DNA of 64,000 bases from a virus, in the IMG/VR virus record IMGVR_UViG_3300031774_000005, positions 1 to 64,000 of that record, one strand, 5' to 3'. The notes below the pieces were generated by a model. The model worked only from the letters and a program-made list of their open reading frames with translations. It was not told where the DNA came from and ran no database searches. Shown here in pieces: positions 1 to 9,401 of this stretch (positions are counted from its first letter, which is position 1; each line of letters opens with the position of its first letter). The position numbers and the translations under genes are program-made.

Positions 1-1
1 T

Positions 2-238
2 CCTCAATTTGATGACGATTCTAAAAAGGCGGAGAAATCAAAGAGTAATTTGCCCGATGAAGCAATAGAAAAAGTCACTCAACAATTAAAAGATGCATTT
101 GAAGGAATAGACCATGAGTTAATGATTAGCATTATATCTCCAACAGGTATAAAACCTGCCATGACTCAAAAAGAATTAGTTGATAGACTAACTAAAGAAA
201 CCATAAACCGCCTTAAGTCCGATAGATTATACAAGTGA
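2..238 (+). CDS. C-terminal part of an unidentified head-region protein (5' end outside window)
   Basis: The reading frame is open to the left edge, so this is the 3' end of a longer gene. The in-frame TTG at 50 is unlikely to be the start because acidic and lysine-rich codons continue upstream. The visible part ends with an amphipathic, charged region (DEAIEKVTQQLKDAFEG). The next gene overlaps its stop codon. It lies just upstream of the terminase cluster and is co-oriented with it. No family is recognised. Confidence 0.6.
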   Translation, partial: PQFDDDSKKAEKSKSNLPDEAIEKVTQQLKDAFEGIDHELMISIISPTGIKPAMTQKELVDRLTKETINRLKSDRLYK

Positions 239-243
239 TATTT

Positions 244-507
244 ATGTCAAGTTGGGAGGATTTTTTGAAAGCCCGTTATTATGACGGTGCTATGCAAACT
301 AATCCCGAATTGATAGCACAACAATTACGACAAGATTTTAGCAAAGCCCCTTCATTACACAAGGCACTTAGTAATTTTATTCCCATATTAGAAGAGTATG
401 CTCTTAAAGATAAAGCAAGAGCAAGCCAATATAGGCAAATTGCTGATAATCTAAGGAAGGTGGCTTCCGATATTAAACAAATGATAACCGAATATGAGAG
501 GTCTTGA
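244..507 (+). CDS. Small helical protein with W-x-x-F-L-K N-terminus; possible small terminase or head protein
   Basis: An 87-residue, mostly helical protein. ATG 244 is preferred to GTG 235, which overlaps the previous stop codon. It begins MSSWEDFLKA, a variant of the Trp...Leu-Lys tag seen at the N-termini of several neighbours at 3322, 7147 and 18415. The rest has regularly spaced charged and leucine residues. Its place two genes before the large terminase is a usual site for a small terminase subunit, but no helix-turn-helix is obvious, so that role is a guess. Confidence 0.6.
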   Translation: MSSWEDFLKARYYDGAMQTNPELIAQQLRQDFSKAPSLHKALSNFIPILEEYALKDKARASQYRQIADNLRKVASDIKQMITEYERS

Positions 508-1876
508 TTTGTTTAAAGAAATGTCTAAAGAAGAACTCCAACAACTATGGAGCGAGACAATGGGAGATAAACCATTTCCTATGAACAGGTCGGAAAACTC
601 CCCTTTGGATTCTTTTTATCCGATTGATAATTTTATAGTTTTTATGAAAGAAGGCAAACCTATTTCCGGACTTGGTTATTCTACAAGAGATGGGTTTAGT
701 CTTAGGGGCGGAGCATTTACTATTCCCGAAGAAAGAAATTCGGGGGTTTATAAAAAAGTAGCAAGTGAAGCAGATAGAATAATCCCTACTCCTTCTATTG
801 CAGGTTTTTCTTCATCTAATATTGATTCGGAAGAATGGAATGAAAAGGCAAAAGGTAGGGGTTGGATGATTAAACCCACTGATGAAGAGTTAGGAGAGTA
901 TGCAGATAATCCAACAATTAAAGCATTCAAAGATTATTATGATAATCACCCAAAGGGGGCATCTTGGGGAGTCAAAGGATTATCTTTGAAAAAGTGGTTT
1001 AGTATTCTTAAGTCATATAGAATGGAAATGGGTTCAGCAGGGTTTAATGTTCTCGATGCTTCGGGTAAAGTTTTGAATTACAAAGGACTTAGCCGTTCAC
1101 AAGCAAAGACTTTTATTACAGAATTACAAGAAGGAAAAGATGTAAGCAGGTTCACTACAAAACCTCGTAAATCTATTAGGGGCAATTGGTTTAATCAATT
1201 GAAAAAAATTGACCCTAATAGTGGTGGTTATGTGAAGTTGCCAATGAGCGATATTGACGAACAACAGGTAGAAACTCCTTTTATGATTAACATAGTTGAT
1301 GGTGTTGCTATTCTTTTTAATGCTCATTATCATTATAGATATTCTCAAAGAAGAAATACCGGACTAACTATTATGGATAATACAATAGCAAGAAAATTTA
1401 TTGCTCTTGAGCCTGTTTTAGAAGGTTGGAGTTATATTGATGATGATTCTAAAAACCATTCTCATGTTATGTTTGATAGATTGAATAGCCCAACTGATGT
1501 TATTAAAAGAACTAATCCTAAAAAAACTATTGGCGACATAAGAAATCCCGAAACGGGAGAACCAATTACCGAAGCAGTTGTGTTTCATCATATTAATGAC
1601 GGCCATGATTCACCGGATAAAGAAAAGAAAAGAGATATATTTTATTTTAAGAATGAAGGTATTAAACCAAATCATAAGCAAAAGTTGGGTGTGTCTCAAA
1701 AGAAAAGAACAGATAAAGATAAGCCGAAAGAATTAGTTGTTAATCCTCGACAACCCAAAGAAGAAAAACCGAAAGAAGAAAAACCAAAGAAAGAATTAAC
1801 AGGAAAGCCACCCGAACAAAAACTTCCGCCTCCCCCTAAAAAGAAAAGAAGGCCAAATAGACAAAGAAGGTGGTAA
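494..1876 (+). CDS. GNAT-like acetyltransferase domain fused to a C-terminal head-region domain
   Basis: A 460-residue, probably multidomain protein. Residues 40-140 resemble a GNAT fold: a strand ending in ISGLGYST, then a GGAFTIPEERNSGVYKKV stretch placed like the acetyl-CoA binding loop, then EEWNEKAKGRGWMI near the end. Around residue 165 is KKWFSILKS, the same motif found at the N-termini of neighbouring proteins; here it would separate the GNAT-like part from the C-terminal half. The last 70 residues are rich in Lys, Pro and Glu with repeats of PKEEK. It overlaps the previous gene by 14 bases and ends just before the terminase. The GNAT call is tentative; the acetyl acceptor is unknown. 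Confidence 0.5.
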   Translation: MRGLDLFKEMSKEELQQLWSETMGDKPFPMNRSENSPLDSFYPIDNFIVFMKEGKPISGLGYSTRDGFSLRGGAFTIPEERNSGVYKKVASEADRIIPTPSIAGFSSSNIDSEEWNEKAKGRGWMIKPTDEELGEYADNPTIKAFKDYYDNHPKGASWGVKGLSLKKWFSILKSYRMEMGSAGFNVLDASGKVLNYKGLSRSQAKTFITELQEGKDVSRFTTKPRKSIRGNWFNQLKKIDPNSGGYVKLPMSDIDEQQVETPFMINIVDGVAILFNAHYHYRYSQRRNTGLTIMDNTIARKFIALEPVLEGWSYIDDDSKNHSHVMFDRLNSPTDVIKRTNPKKTIGDIRNPETGEPITEAVVFHHINDGHDSPDKEKKRDIFYFKNEGIKPNHKQKLGVSQKKRTDKDKPKELVVNPRQPKEEKPKEEKPKKELTGKPPEQKLPPPPKKKRRPNRQRRW

Positions 1877-1878
1877 TT

Positions 1879-3312
1879 ATGGAAGAATTAGAAGCATTTA
1901 ATTTTGAACATGAAATGGATATGAAATTATCCAAAAACTCTTTTCCTTATTTTTTTCAAAATGTATTAGGTTTTGATTTTCCTCCATACATACAAGAATG
2001 GCATGAATTAATGAACTCTACTCAAAGAACTGTAATTATTTGTTCAAGAGACCACGGAAAATCTGTTTTTATGCATAGTTGGGTTGTTTGGAAATTAATC
2101 TTTGAAAAGCCACCATATCAAATGCTTTATATTTCTTCTAACCAAAAGCAGACTTTAGTTCACATGAGAGACATTGATAAGATGTTCACTCATCCTATGC
2201 TTAAAAAGTATAAACCCGCAAGAGGTTGGGCTATTGGTAATATTACTTTAACTAACGGTAATCAAATCTTAGAGCGTTCCGTTGGTTCACAGATTAGAGG
2301 ACTTCACCCTCAAGAGATTATTATTGACGACCCTTTGAAAGAGTTTAGTATGACAGGTATTCAAAAAGTCACAGATTGGTTTTATGGTGACATGATACCA
2401 ACACTTCACCACACCGCTTCTCTAAGAGTTATTGGAACTCCATTTAGTTATACAGATATATACCAACAGTTAGCAGAAAATCCTGCATATACTGTCAATA
2501 CTTATCCTTGTTTTAATGCGTTAAATGAACCCTTATGGCCGGAAAGATGGAACTATGATGCACTAATGGCTCGTAAAGCGGAAGTCGGTTCTTTGATGTT
2601 CACAAGAGAATATATGTGTGTTCCTATTTCAACGGGAACATCTTTGTTTAACCCCGAACATTTGGATAATGCCAAGAATAAAGACTTAATATTGAAGCCC
2701 TTAAAGAGAGAAGGCTACAAATACTTCGTCGGTGTAGACCCTGCTATTTCTACTGATGGAGATTACAATGTAATTACTGTAATAGAAATGGATGCAGAAG
2801 AAAATAAATCAATTATTTATATTGACCGAGCCAAGAATGTTCAATTTAGAGAAAACATACAGAAGGTCAAACTTATCGGTCAAATATTTAGACCCGAAGT
2901 TATTTTATTTGAAACAAACACATTCGCTAAGTCATTTACTCAAGAGTTGAGACAAGTGGCTGATTTAAATGTCCATGACTTTAATACAACAAGGAGAAAG
3001 AAGCAGGAGATTATTCTTAATCTACAAATGACTCTTGAAAATGGAAAACTAAATTTTCCTTATGGGAATGAAGAGAGCAGAAAAGTCTCTTCTATATTAA
3101 TTGAAGAACTGTCTATGTTTGCTATTACTGAAAGAGGCAAGTTTGAAGGAATAGGGGCGCACGACGATATGGTTATGAGTTTAGCATTAGCAAATGCCGC
3201 AACATACCAAGCCAACGATAACTTCATACTATTAGATGATTTAGGGCTATTTAATGAAACTCCTAATGATGGGAGAAAGCCTGTTAGAAATGCAATAGGA
3301 TTAAATTTTTGA
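1879..3312 (+). CDS. terL: Terminase large subunit (packaging ATPase-nuclease)
   Basis: 477 residues, normal for the family. The ATPase half has Walker A CSRDHGKS (residues 55-62) and Walker B EIIIDDPL (146-153). The RNase H-like nuclease half has the acidic residues D287 (VGVDPA), E345 (LFETN) and D429/D430 (AHDDMVMSLALA). It cuts concatemeric DNA and drives it through the portal into the prohead. ATG 1879 was chosen over GTG 1870 because AAGGTGG sits five bases before it and the GTG overlaps the previous stop. Portal and capsid genes follow on the same strand. Confidence 0.95.
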   Translation: MEELEAFNFEHEMDMKLSKNSFPYFFQNVLGFDFPPYIQEWHELMNSTQRTVIICSRDHGKSVFMHSWVVWKLIFEKPPYQMLYISSNQKQTLVHMRDIDKMFTHPMLKKYKPARGWAIGNITLTNGNQILERSVGSQIRGLHPQEIIIDDPLKEFSMTGIQKVTDWFYGDMIPTLHHTASLRVIGTPFSYTDIYQQLAENPAYTVNTYPCFNALNEPLWPERWNYDALMARKAEVGSLMFTREYMCVPISTGTSLFNPEHLDNAKNKDLILKPLKREGYKYFVGVDPAISTDGDYNVITVIEMDAEENKSIIYIDRAKNVQFRENIQKVKLIGQIFRPEVILFETNTFAKSFTQELRQVADLNVHDFNTTRRKKQEIILNLQMTLENGKLNFPYGNEESRKVSSILIEELSMFAITERGKFEGIGAHDDMVMSLALANAATYQANDNFILLDDLGLFNETPNDGRKPVRNAIGLNF

Positions 3313-3321
3313 GGTTTTATT

Positions 3322-3714
3322 ATGGGTTGGTTTAGTATTTTAAAAATAGGAAATACCTATCCTTCACCAAAATATACAACCTTTATGGTTCATGATAATG
3401 TTTGGAATAGTGCTAATATGATTAATAATGTTGGTGGTATTAGAGAATTAGAAATGTCTTTAGGTAGAGAATTAACCGAGAAAGATTTTACCGATGCTCC
3501 TGTTAATTGGTCTAATAAATATTGGAATGAATGGAGGGCAAAAAACGCTACTCCTGATGAAATAAATGCAGATAGTGATTCCATAAAAAGAAAAAAAGAA
3601 ATATTAGGCGAAGAAGGAAGAAAAAAATTAGCAAGAAGTTATTTGAATAACGATAGACCAAACAAATATCCGGATAGAATAAAAGAAGCAGAAAGAATAT
3701 TGGGGGTCGTGTGA
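3322..3714 (+). CDS. Unidentified 130-residue protein beginning MGWFSILK
   Basis: No family recognised. It begins MGWFSILKI, the clearest example of the N-terminal W-F-x-I-L-K tag shared with 7147 and 18415. The body is hydrophilic and Trp/Asn rich in the middle (VNWSNKYWNEWRAK) with a charged helical tail (IKRKKEILGEEGRKKL). It lies directly between terminase and the LAGLIDADG fusion protein, so a head-internal or packaging role is likely. GAGGTTTTATT before the ATG provides the ribosome site. Confidence 0.7.
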   Translation: MGWFSILKIGNTYPSPKYTTFMVHDNVWNSANMINNVGGIRELEMSLGRELTEKDFTDAPVNWSNKYWNEWRAKNATPDEINADSDSIKRKKEILGEEGRKKLARSYLNNDRPNKYPDRIKEAERILGVV

Positions 3715-3715
3715 A

Positions 3716-5092
3716 ATGTCGGAAGCAGGGGATAAAGTTAGAGAAACAATGAGGCAGATGGGAGAGTTAGCCAACATTGAAGATAAAAAAGCAAAGACAC
3801 AAGAAGAAATAAAAAGACTTAGTGCAGAAAAAAATGAAGAAGTGCAAGCAAGTCTCTTTACAAATACTCATGTTCTATCCGAGCATGAGGAAATAACAAA
3901 ACTTGCAGACCATCTTAACATAAATGCAACAGAAGCAAGAAAACAATTAGATAATTTTCCTAATGAATATTTAGTCCAAGAACATACTATTCCCGATGTA
4001 GTAAGAAAAATGAGAAAGGCTCGCAGGGCTTTGAAAGGTGAACAAAGAATCAAAATGTCAAAGGCGATTGATACAATGATTGATGCTTATGCCGACCATT
4101 TACAAAAGTGCATTGGGTCAATAACATGGTTAAACGATTATACAATTCCTTTATCTAAAATGAGATACAATGAAAAAGATTTAGTTAAACTAAATAAAAT
4201 GAAAAGTAGTGAATTAAGAAGAGAAACAATTGATGCTCTTTGTAAATATTGGGAAGCAGAATTAGAACAAAAAGATATGGCTTATGGTAAAGAATATAGC
4301 GATTTATTTAAGACAATGAAAACTGCAAAGAAACAATTTAGAAATACAATAAATAAAATAACTAATCAATCTATTTCTAAAAGTAAAAAACAAAGACAAG
4401 AAGATTTTATTTTAAAAACTGTATGCGAAAATCCGGGTATTTCTGCTAAAGGAATACATGAAAGAATGCCGTCTCAACTGTTTAAAATATCAAGTCCTAA
4501 TAATATATCTAAAGTAATTAAAAAATTAGATATTGCTTCAAATGAGGGTTCTTATTATAAGATGCCATCTATGATTAAAAAGAATATTTGGGCTTATACT
4601 GCGGCTTTCATTGACTCCGATGGATATATTACATTAGACCGTAATATGAATCCAAGAGTGGGTTTAGTTGCCACAGGTGAAAGAGGCAAGGTGTTTATGA
4701 AAGAAATGCACAAATCATTAGGATTTGGCCGTATGCACTTAGACCAAAAATCCCCACAACAAACCCGCTTAATTAACAGACTTAATTTTTATTCTCAAGC
4801 AGATGTTAGCCAACTATTAACTAAGTGCCTACCACATTTTAGATTAAAGAAAGGTAATGCTAAATTATTATTAGAATTAATTCGTATGAAAAAAGCACAC
4901 AAGAAGGCCGATTGGTATAAAGGAAGATGTGATGAGATATTTAAGTTAATGAAATGGGAAAACCATAAAGACCATGTGGGTTTCGATTGGTTGAAAGAGG
5001 GAATTTATCTTGACAATATACAGAAATACAAAGACAACTGCAAAATGTCAGTCATGGATAGTTTAGAAACAGTAGGCGGTATTCTTGTTTAG
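3716..5092 (+). CDS. Coiled-coil / winged-helix protein with a C-terminal LAGLIDADG domain
   Basis: 458 residues. The first 220 are helical and charged. A winged-helix-like segment covers about 230-285 (ENPGISAKGIHERM, then ISKVIKKLDIASNEG). A LAGLIDADG domain follows: TAAFIDSDG ends at 303 and keeps both acidic residues, D300 and D302. It is followed by strands and helices typical of one LAGLIDADG repeat (PRVGLVAT, KSLGFG, FYSQADVSQLLTKCLPHF, KLLLELI). Such enzymes usually are free-standing or inside introns or inteins. Here the domain is fused to a long helical region between terminase and portal, suggesting either a homing nuclease using a packaging gene as carrier or a domesticated packaging factor. 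Its stop overlaps the next mini-gene. Confidence 0.75.
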   Translation: MSEAGDKVRETMRQMGELANIEDKKAKTQEEIKRLSAEKNEEVQASLFTNTHVLSEHEEITKLADHLNINATEARKQLDNFPNEYLVQEHTIPDVVRKMRKARRALKGEQRIKMSKAIDTMIDAYADHLQKCIGSITWLNDYTIPLSKMRYNEKDLVKLNKMKSSELRRETIDALCKYWEAELEQKDMAYGKEYSDLFKTMKTAKKQFRNTINKITNQSISKSKKQRQEDFILKTVCENPGISAKGIHERMPSQLFKISSPNNISKVIKKLDIASNEGSYYKMPSMIKKNIWAYTAAFIDSDGYITLDRNMNPRVGLVATGERGKVFMKEMHKSLGFGRMHLDQKSPQQTRLINRLNFYSQADVSQLLTKCLPHFRLKKGNAKLLLELIRMKKAHKKADWYKGRCDEIFKLMKWENHKDHVGFDWLKEGIYLDNIQKYKDNCKMSVMDSLETVGGILV

Positions 5093-5201
5093 ATACTGCG
5101 GGGATTGCTATTCAACAGAAAAGGTTTATCCATTTGGGTTATGTAAAAAGTGCTGGATAAAGTATGGAAAACCTAAAGCCATGCAAGTAATAGAGGAATA
5201 A
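5085..5201 (+). CDS. 38-residue zinc-ribbon microprotein
   Basis: A short frame starting at TTG 5085 and overlapping the previous stop by eight bases. It reads FRYCGDCYSTEK then FGLCKKCWIKYGKP: two CxxC pairs separated by 11 residues, a classic zinc ribbon. AGGCGG lies five bases before the TTG and the next gene follows two bases after its stop. Codon use and the paired cysteines argue it is real. It could also be reached by frameshifting from the LAGLIDADG gene. Confidence 0.55.
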   Translation: MFRYCGDCYSTEKVYPFGLCKKCWIKYGKPKAMQVIEE

Positions 5202-5203
5202 TT

Positions 5204-5452
5204 ATGATTATGAAAAGCATGTCTTGGCAAGAATTAAAAACAGGAATACTCAATGATGAGTTGCCTAAAGATAGAAGCAAATATGTTAGGTATAGCAATC
5301 TTGCTTCTATTAATAAAAAAATGGTTGTCTATTATCTACGCTCCGGTTTTAAGAAGCCCGAAAATAGAAGTAAATTCCTGCGTGGTATTTTAGATGAAAT
5401 GCTCCGTTCAAGTAATGAAAGGTATGACATTGAAGATGCTTCTAAACGGTGA
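5204..5452 (+). CDS. Small basic helical protein beginning MIMKSMSWQELK
   Basis: 82 residues with no recognised family. The start may be ATG 5204, 5210 or 5219; the last gives MSWQELKTG, another Trp...Leu-Lys N-terminus like its neighbours. The rest is basic and helical (NKKMVVYYLRSGFKKPENRSKF). It sits immediately before the portal gene. Confidence 0.6.
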   Translation: MIMKSMSWQELKTGILNDELPKDRSKYVRYSNLASINKKMVVYYLRSGFKKPENRSKFLRGILDEMLRSSNERYDIEDASKR

Positions 5453-5506
5453 TAGCGAAGGCTTGATAACTGATAGGAGTCCTGCAATAATTCAAGGGGT
5501 ATAATT

Positions 5507-7147
5507 ATGGTTGAGCAAAAAAGAAGATTTAGCCTAACCAACCTGTTTAGGCGTTCTACTCCTAAACCTGCGGATAGAACCGTATTTAATATGGGAATCC
5601 AAGAAAGGGAAACACATCACATGATGAATGGCCCGATTATTTACAATATTGTTAATCAATCAGTTATTGCGAGAACCTGTATTACTCAATTGAAACAAGA
5701 AGTTTTTCGTAGAGGCTACATTTGGGAAAAAGCATTTGAAGCCCGATGTGAGGATTGTAAAAAGGAACATACAAGACCTGTTCAAGAATGCTCAAGATGC
5801 AAAAGCACAAACTTAACACTTCCTAATATAGAACAATTAGAGTATGCTGAAAAATTCTTAGAAGGATATGTCAATAAATCGGAACAACTTTTTATTGATG
5901 TATTGCAGGAATTAGAAGATGATTTGAATATTATGGATGATGCCTATATTGTTTTGGTAAAAGAATACTTTTTAGATGGTAATGGTAAAATTAGAATGCA
6001 CCGTATTAAAGAATTATATCGTGGCGACCCTGTGACTATGTTTATTTATTCCGATGAGTTAGGACAAAGGGGAACAAAAGGATTTACTTGCGTTAATCAT
6101 AGGCAGATGATTTACAAAGACCCACATGAACCTTGCGAGCATTGTGGAGCAAATACTTTTCCTGTGCATTATGTAAATAGAGTCAATGGAGAAGACCAAC
6201 ATTTCCTAAAAGGAGAAGTTTTGCATTTTAGTAAATACAGTCCATCAAGACTTTATGGTATGTCTCCTGTAATTACTTTATTTAATAATATTATGACTCT
6301 TATTGCTATGGAAAATTATGTCAATTCTTCATATACCAAGAGCAGAATGCCAAAAGGAATACTTGCAGTTCAAACAAGAAATATGGATTCAATGAAATCT
6401 TTTTGGAGAGCAGTAAAAGAAAAAATGGAAGCCGACCCACATTTTATTCCTGTTATGGGTATTGAAGCCGAGAATGGTAAAGGTGCGGTTGAGTGGGTTA
6501 AGTTTATGGATAGTCTAAAAGAAATGGATTATGTTTCTGTTAAAGATGATTTAAGAGATAGAATATCAGCCTTTTATGGAGTAAGTAAAGTTTTCATGGC
6601 TGATAATACTACAAGCGGTGGATTAAACAATGAAGGTATGCAAATACTTGTCACTAATAGAGCAGTTCAAAAAGCACAAACTGTCTATAATAATTATGTA
6701 TTCCCATTCCTCATAAAACAATTTGGAATTACTGATTGGAATTTAAAACTTCCACCAAGCGAAGAAGAAGATGAAATAGCAGTATTAAGGAAGAGAGAGT
6801 TAGAAGTAAATATTGCGGCCTCTACTAAAAATTTAGGATTTGAAGTTGATATGGATGAAGATGGAAACTTTACCTTTACTAAACCTGAACCGGAAGAATC
6901 AAAAGAAGGTGAAGGTGGAGAAGAACAAGTTGAAACAGACCCTTATGCCGGAACTAATATAGATGCCTCCCAATTAGGACAAATGCAGGAGCAAGCATTA
7001 CAGGGCGGAAGTAAGCCACAAGCAAATCCAGCAACAACAAGAAATAAACCATCTATGAATCAAGGGCCGGATAAAAGAATGTCAGGATTACCATTAGAAG
7101 CAGGAAACCAAAACAACGATAAAAGAACTGAAAGGAGGGTTAATTAA
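5507..7147 (+). CDS. Portal protein with two inserted zinc-binding sites
   Basis: 546 residues. Order, size and the conserved core fit the portal ring through which DNA enters the head: LHFSKYSPSRLYGMSP, the MENYVNSSYTK helix, and LRDRISAFYGVSK followed by SGGLNNEGM. Unusual for portals are cysteine pairs at C81/C84 with C95/C98, and C195/H198 with C210/C213, which look like two zinc ribbons in the N-terminal wing. The C-terminal 80 residues are Glu, Gly and Gln rich and probably disordered. GGGGTATAATT precedes ATG 5507. The stop overlaps the next start by one base. Confidence 0.88.
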   Translation: MVEQKRRFSLTNLFRRSTPKPADRTVFNMGIQERETHHMMNGPIIYNIVNQSVIARTCITQLKQEVFRRGYIWEKAFEARCEDCKKEHTRPVQECSRCKSTNLTLPNIEQLEYAEKFLEGYVNKSEQLFIDVLQELEDDLNIMDDAYIVLVKEYFLDGNGKIRMHRIKELYRGDPVTMFIYSDELGQRGTKGFTCVNHRQMIYKDPHEPCEHCGANTFPVHYVNRVNGEDQHFLKGEVLHFSKYSPSRLYGMSPVITLFNNIMTLIAMENYVNSSYTKSRMPKGILAVQTRNMDSMKSFWRAVKEKMEADPHFIPVMGIEAENGKGAVEWVKFMDSLKEMDYVSVKDDLRDRISAFYGVSKVFMADNTTSGGLNNEGMQILVTNRAVQKAQTVYNNYVFPFLIKQFGITDWNLKLPPSEEEDEIAVLRKRELEVNIAASTKNLGFEVDMDEDGNFTFTKPEPEESKEGEGGEEQVETDPYAGTNIDASQLGQMQEQALQGGSKPQANPATTRNKPSMNQGPDKRMSGLPLEAGNQNNDKRTERRVN

Positions 7148-7539
7148 TGAATTGGCTAAGTATTTTAAAGAATAAAAGAAGTTTCAAGGATTTGAGACAA
7201 TTAAGAGAAGAAGGCGTTAGAGAAGGAAAACAAAGAAGAAAGTCTCCAACTCCTATGTCGGGTGGCGACCCCCAACCAAATAAAAGGAGACATACTCAAG
7301 CAATAGCGGGAGGAACAGAAGGTGGATTTTATGGTGATGAAAAAGAACCGTTTGATGAAACCGAAGAAGATAGATACACAAGACAATCTTTAGCAAATTC
7401 AACTCTTTTTGACCTAAAAGATAAGGTTAGAAGTATGTTAGATAATTTAACGCAAGATGAACTGATTGATATTTTAATTGCTTCTCAAGGAGAAGTAGGA
7501 ATTTTGGGAATTAAACTCGCAAACAGGAGAGGAAAGTAA
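7147..7539 (+). CDS. Unidentified 130-residue protein beginning MNWLSILK
   Basis: No family recognised. It begins MNWLSILKN, the same tag as MGWFSILK at 3322. A basic, Gly-rich middle (residues 20-60) is followed by an acidic helical end with the segment TLFDLKDKVRSMLDNL. Directly behind the portal, it is a candidate head-internal protein. Start and stop codons overlap those of both neighbours. Confidence 0.7.
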   Translation: MNWLSILKNKRSFKDLRQLREEGVREGKQRRKSPTPMSGGDPQPNKRRHTQAIAGGTEGGFYGDEKEPFDETEEDRYTRQSLANSTLFDLKDKVRSMLDNLTQDELIDILIASQGEVGILGIKLANRRGK

Positions 7540-7763
7540 TGACAGAAGATTTAAGACAAAAACAAATAAGACTAACAAAGGAGTTAGCACAAGTAAAGGC
7601 ATTGACCGCACAAGAAAATAATAAAGTAAAAAAGAATAGGGATATGTCGGTAGGACTACCAACAGATACTACGCATAAAGCAAGGCCGGAATCAAACGGT
7701 AATCCCGATGTTATTTTGTTGCCTTCTAAGAAAAGAAAGAGTTCGGAAAACATTCCATTTTAA
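7539..7763 (+). CDS. Small charged helical protein
   Basis: 74 residues, translationally coupled to the previous gene through TAATG. The N-terminal half is a strongly charged helix (LRQKQIRLTKELAQVKAL); the C-terminal half is polar with a basic end (SKKRKSS). Unknown function within the head gene cluster. Confidence 0.55.
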   Translation: MTEDLRQKQIRLTKELAQVKALTAQENNKVKKNRDMSVGLPTDTTHKARPESNGNPDVILLPSKKRKSSENIPF

Positions 7764-7772
7764 GGTGATTAA

Positions 7773-9401
7773 ATGATATTTGAATTATCTAAAGATAAGT
7801 CCTTGCTTCATGTATTAAGTAAGGTAGAGTTAGATGAAGACACTAAGGCTTTAGTGAAAGCAAAAGCGAGTCCTTCGGAAATAAAAAAATCTTTAGTTAA
7901 TAATCTTAATCCCTCTAATATGATTTCATATAGAAAATATATTAAAAAGGCAGAAGAAGAAGAGAAAGAAGACGACGACGAAACATACGGGTTCGCTGAT
8001 GATGAATCAGGAGAAGAAGAATCATTAGGAACTTCAAGTGAAGATTATCTAAGTAGTGAAGAAAGAGAGTCACGCTTAGAATCAGCAGAAATTGAATCCG
8101 ATATTCAATTGATGGAAGATGAAAAAGCCGCCTATAAATATTTAATTGAACTATCATCTAAACTTAAACCTCTTCAAGAAATAATGCAAAATGCAAGAGT
8201 TGAAGAACAAACTTTCAAGACGAGAAAGGCAGAAAAAAAGAAAGATGTCGTTGTTGGGGGAATGAAAAATTTCCTTAAAGTAAGTGGTAGCCAAGATAAC
8301 TCCATCAAAACACTACAAGATTTGAGAAGTATTAAAGCAGATAAAAATTATTTATTTACAGAATATGGTCGTTTATTGATTGAAGGTGTTCTAAAAGGAA
8401 AGGATTTCAAAAGAGACAAGGAAACTCGACAATTTGAAATTAAGTTAAATGAAAAGAAAAACATTGATGTAAAGCAATTACAAGATGATTTTGTTGCGCT
8501 ATTGTCTCAAGATATTGAAGGTAAAGATATTCTTGATATTATGAAAATGTTGCATCAACAACAATACGGTAGAACGCCAAAAACAATGCAGAATAGAGGC
8601 CAAAGAGCAAGAGAATTACGAGGCATGATGATGTTTGCTCAAGGAAAAAGCCAAAAAGTTCAAAGAGAATATAAGGCAATCAAAGATGATATAAAGGAAC
8701 TTAGAGACGAGGCAACTAAAATAAGAAATAAAAAAGAGTTTGTTGAAGAAACAATTCAAAAAATAGAAGAAATAATGCAAGACCCTGAAAAAATAGTTCT
8801 TGAGAAAATTAAAAGATTAAGACGGGGAATTATGACATTAATTAATTCCGCAGGAACAAAGCCTGAAGAAGTTAAAAAATTAATGGATAGAATTAAAGAA
8901 ATGGATAACAATAAAGAAAAATATATCAAAGAAGCCACAAGAGAAATCCAAGAAGATTTAGAGACTGAACAGGCTAAACTACAACACTACATGATTACTT
9001 TAAATGTGGCTGATAGACTCAAAGACCCTCTTAGTGGCTTTATAAGAATAGTTAATATGTTCCAAGAAAACGACCCAATAGACGCTCTTAAAAGAAAAAT
9101 AACAAGAGCCGGAAATATTGTTGTTAAATTATTTAACCAAGCAAAGGGGATAGAAATATTTGCTTCTCGTAAAGAAGATGGGATTGAGGGAGGCATAAGT
9201 GCCTATTTAACAGATAACCCCAAAGTCAAACTAACTCTTGATGCAGAAGGATTAGAGTTTGATGGCCTTCCAACAATTGATGCAGAAGCAGTTAGAAGAA
9301 TGGGAGAATTTGAAGATAAATTTAATGTTAAAGTTGATGAATTACAAGAGATTGTAAATCAACTAAATCACATGATAGACGGAAAGGGTGAAGAAGAATG
9401 A
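7773..9401 (+). CDS. Long coiled-coil head-region protein
   Basis: 542 residues, extremely rich in Glu and Lys. Acidic low-complexity sequence (EEEEKEDDDE) lies near residue 70 and predicted coiled coils run across about 100-470. It contains no enzyme motif I can see. AAGGTGATTAAATG supplies a perfect extended Shine-Dalgarno sequence. Its position between portal and protease suggests an internal, core or scaffold-like protein. The stop overlaps the next start as ATGA. Confidence 0.6.
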   Translation: MIFELSKDKSLLHVLSKVELDEDTKALVKAKASPSEIKKSLVNNLNPSNMISYRKYIKKAEEEEKEDDDETYGFADDESGEEESLGTSSEDYLSSEERESRLESAEIESDIQLMEDEKAAYKYLIELSSKLKPLQEIMQNARVEEQTFKTRKAEKKKDVVVGGMKNFLKVSGSQDNSIKTLQDLRSIKADKNYLFTEYGRLLIEGVLKGKDFKRDKETRQFEIKLNEKKNIDVKQLQDDFVALLSQDIEGKDILDIMKMLHQQQYGRTPKTMQNRGQRARELRGMMMFAQGKSQKVQREYKAIKDDIKELRDEATKIRNKKEFVEETIQKIEEIMQDPEKIVLEKIKRLRRGIMTLINSAGTKPEEVKKLMDRIKEMDNNKEKYIKEATREIQEDLETEQAKLQHYMITLNVADRLKDPLSGFIRIVNMFQENDPIDALKRKITRAGNIVVKLFNQAKGIEIFASRKEDGIEGGISAYLTDNPKVKLTLDAEGLEFDGLPTIDAEAVRRMGEFEDKFNVKVDELQEIVNQLNHMIDGKGEEE

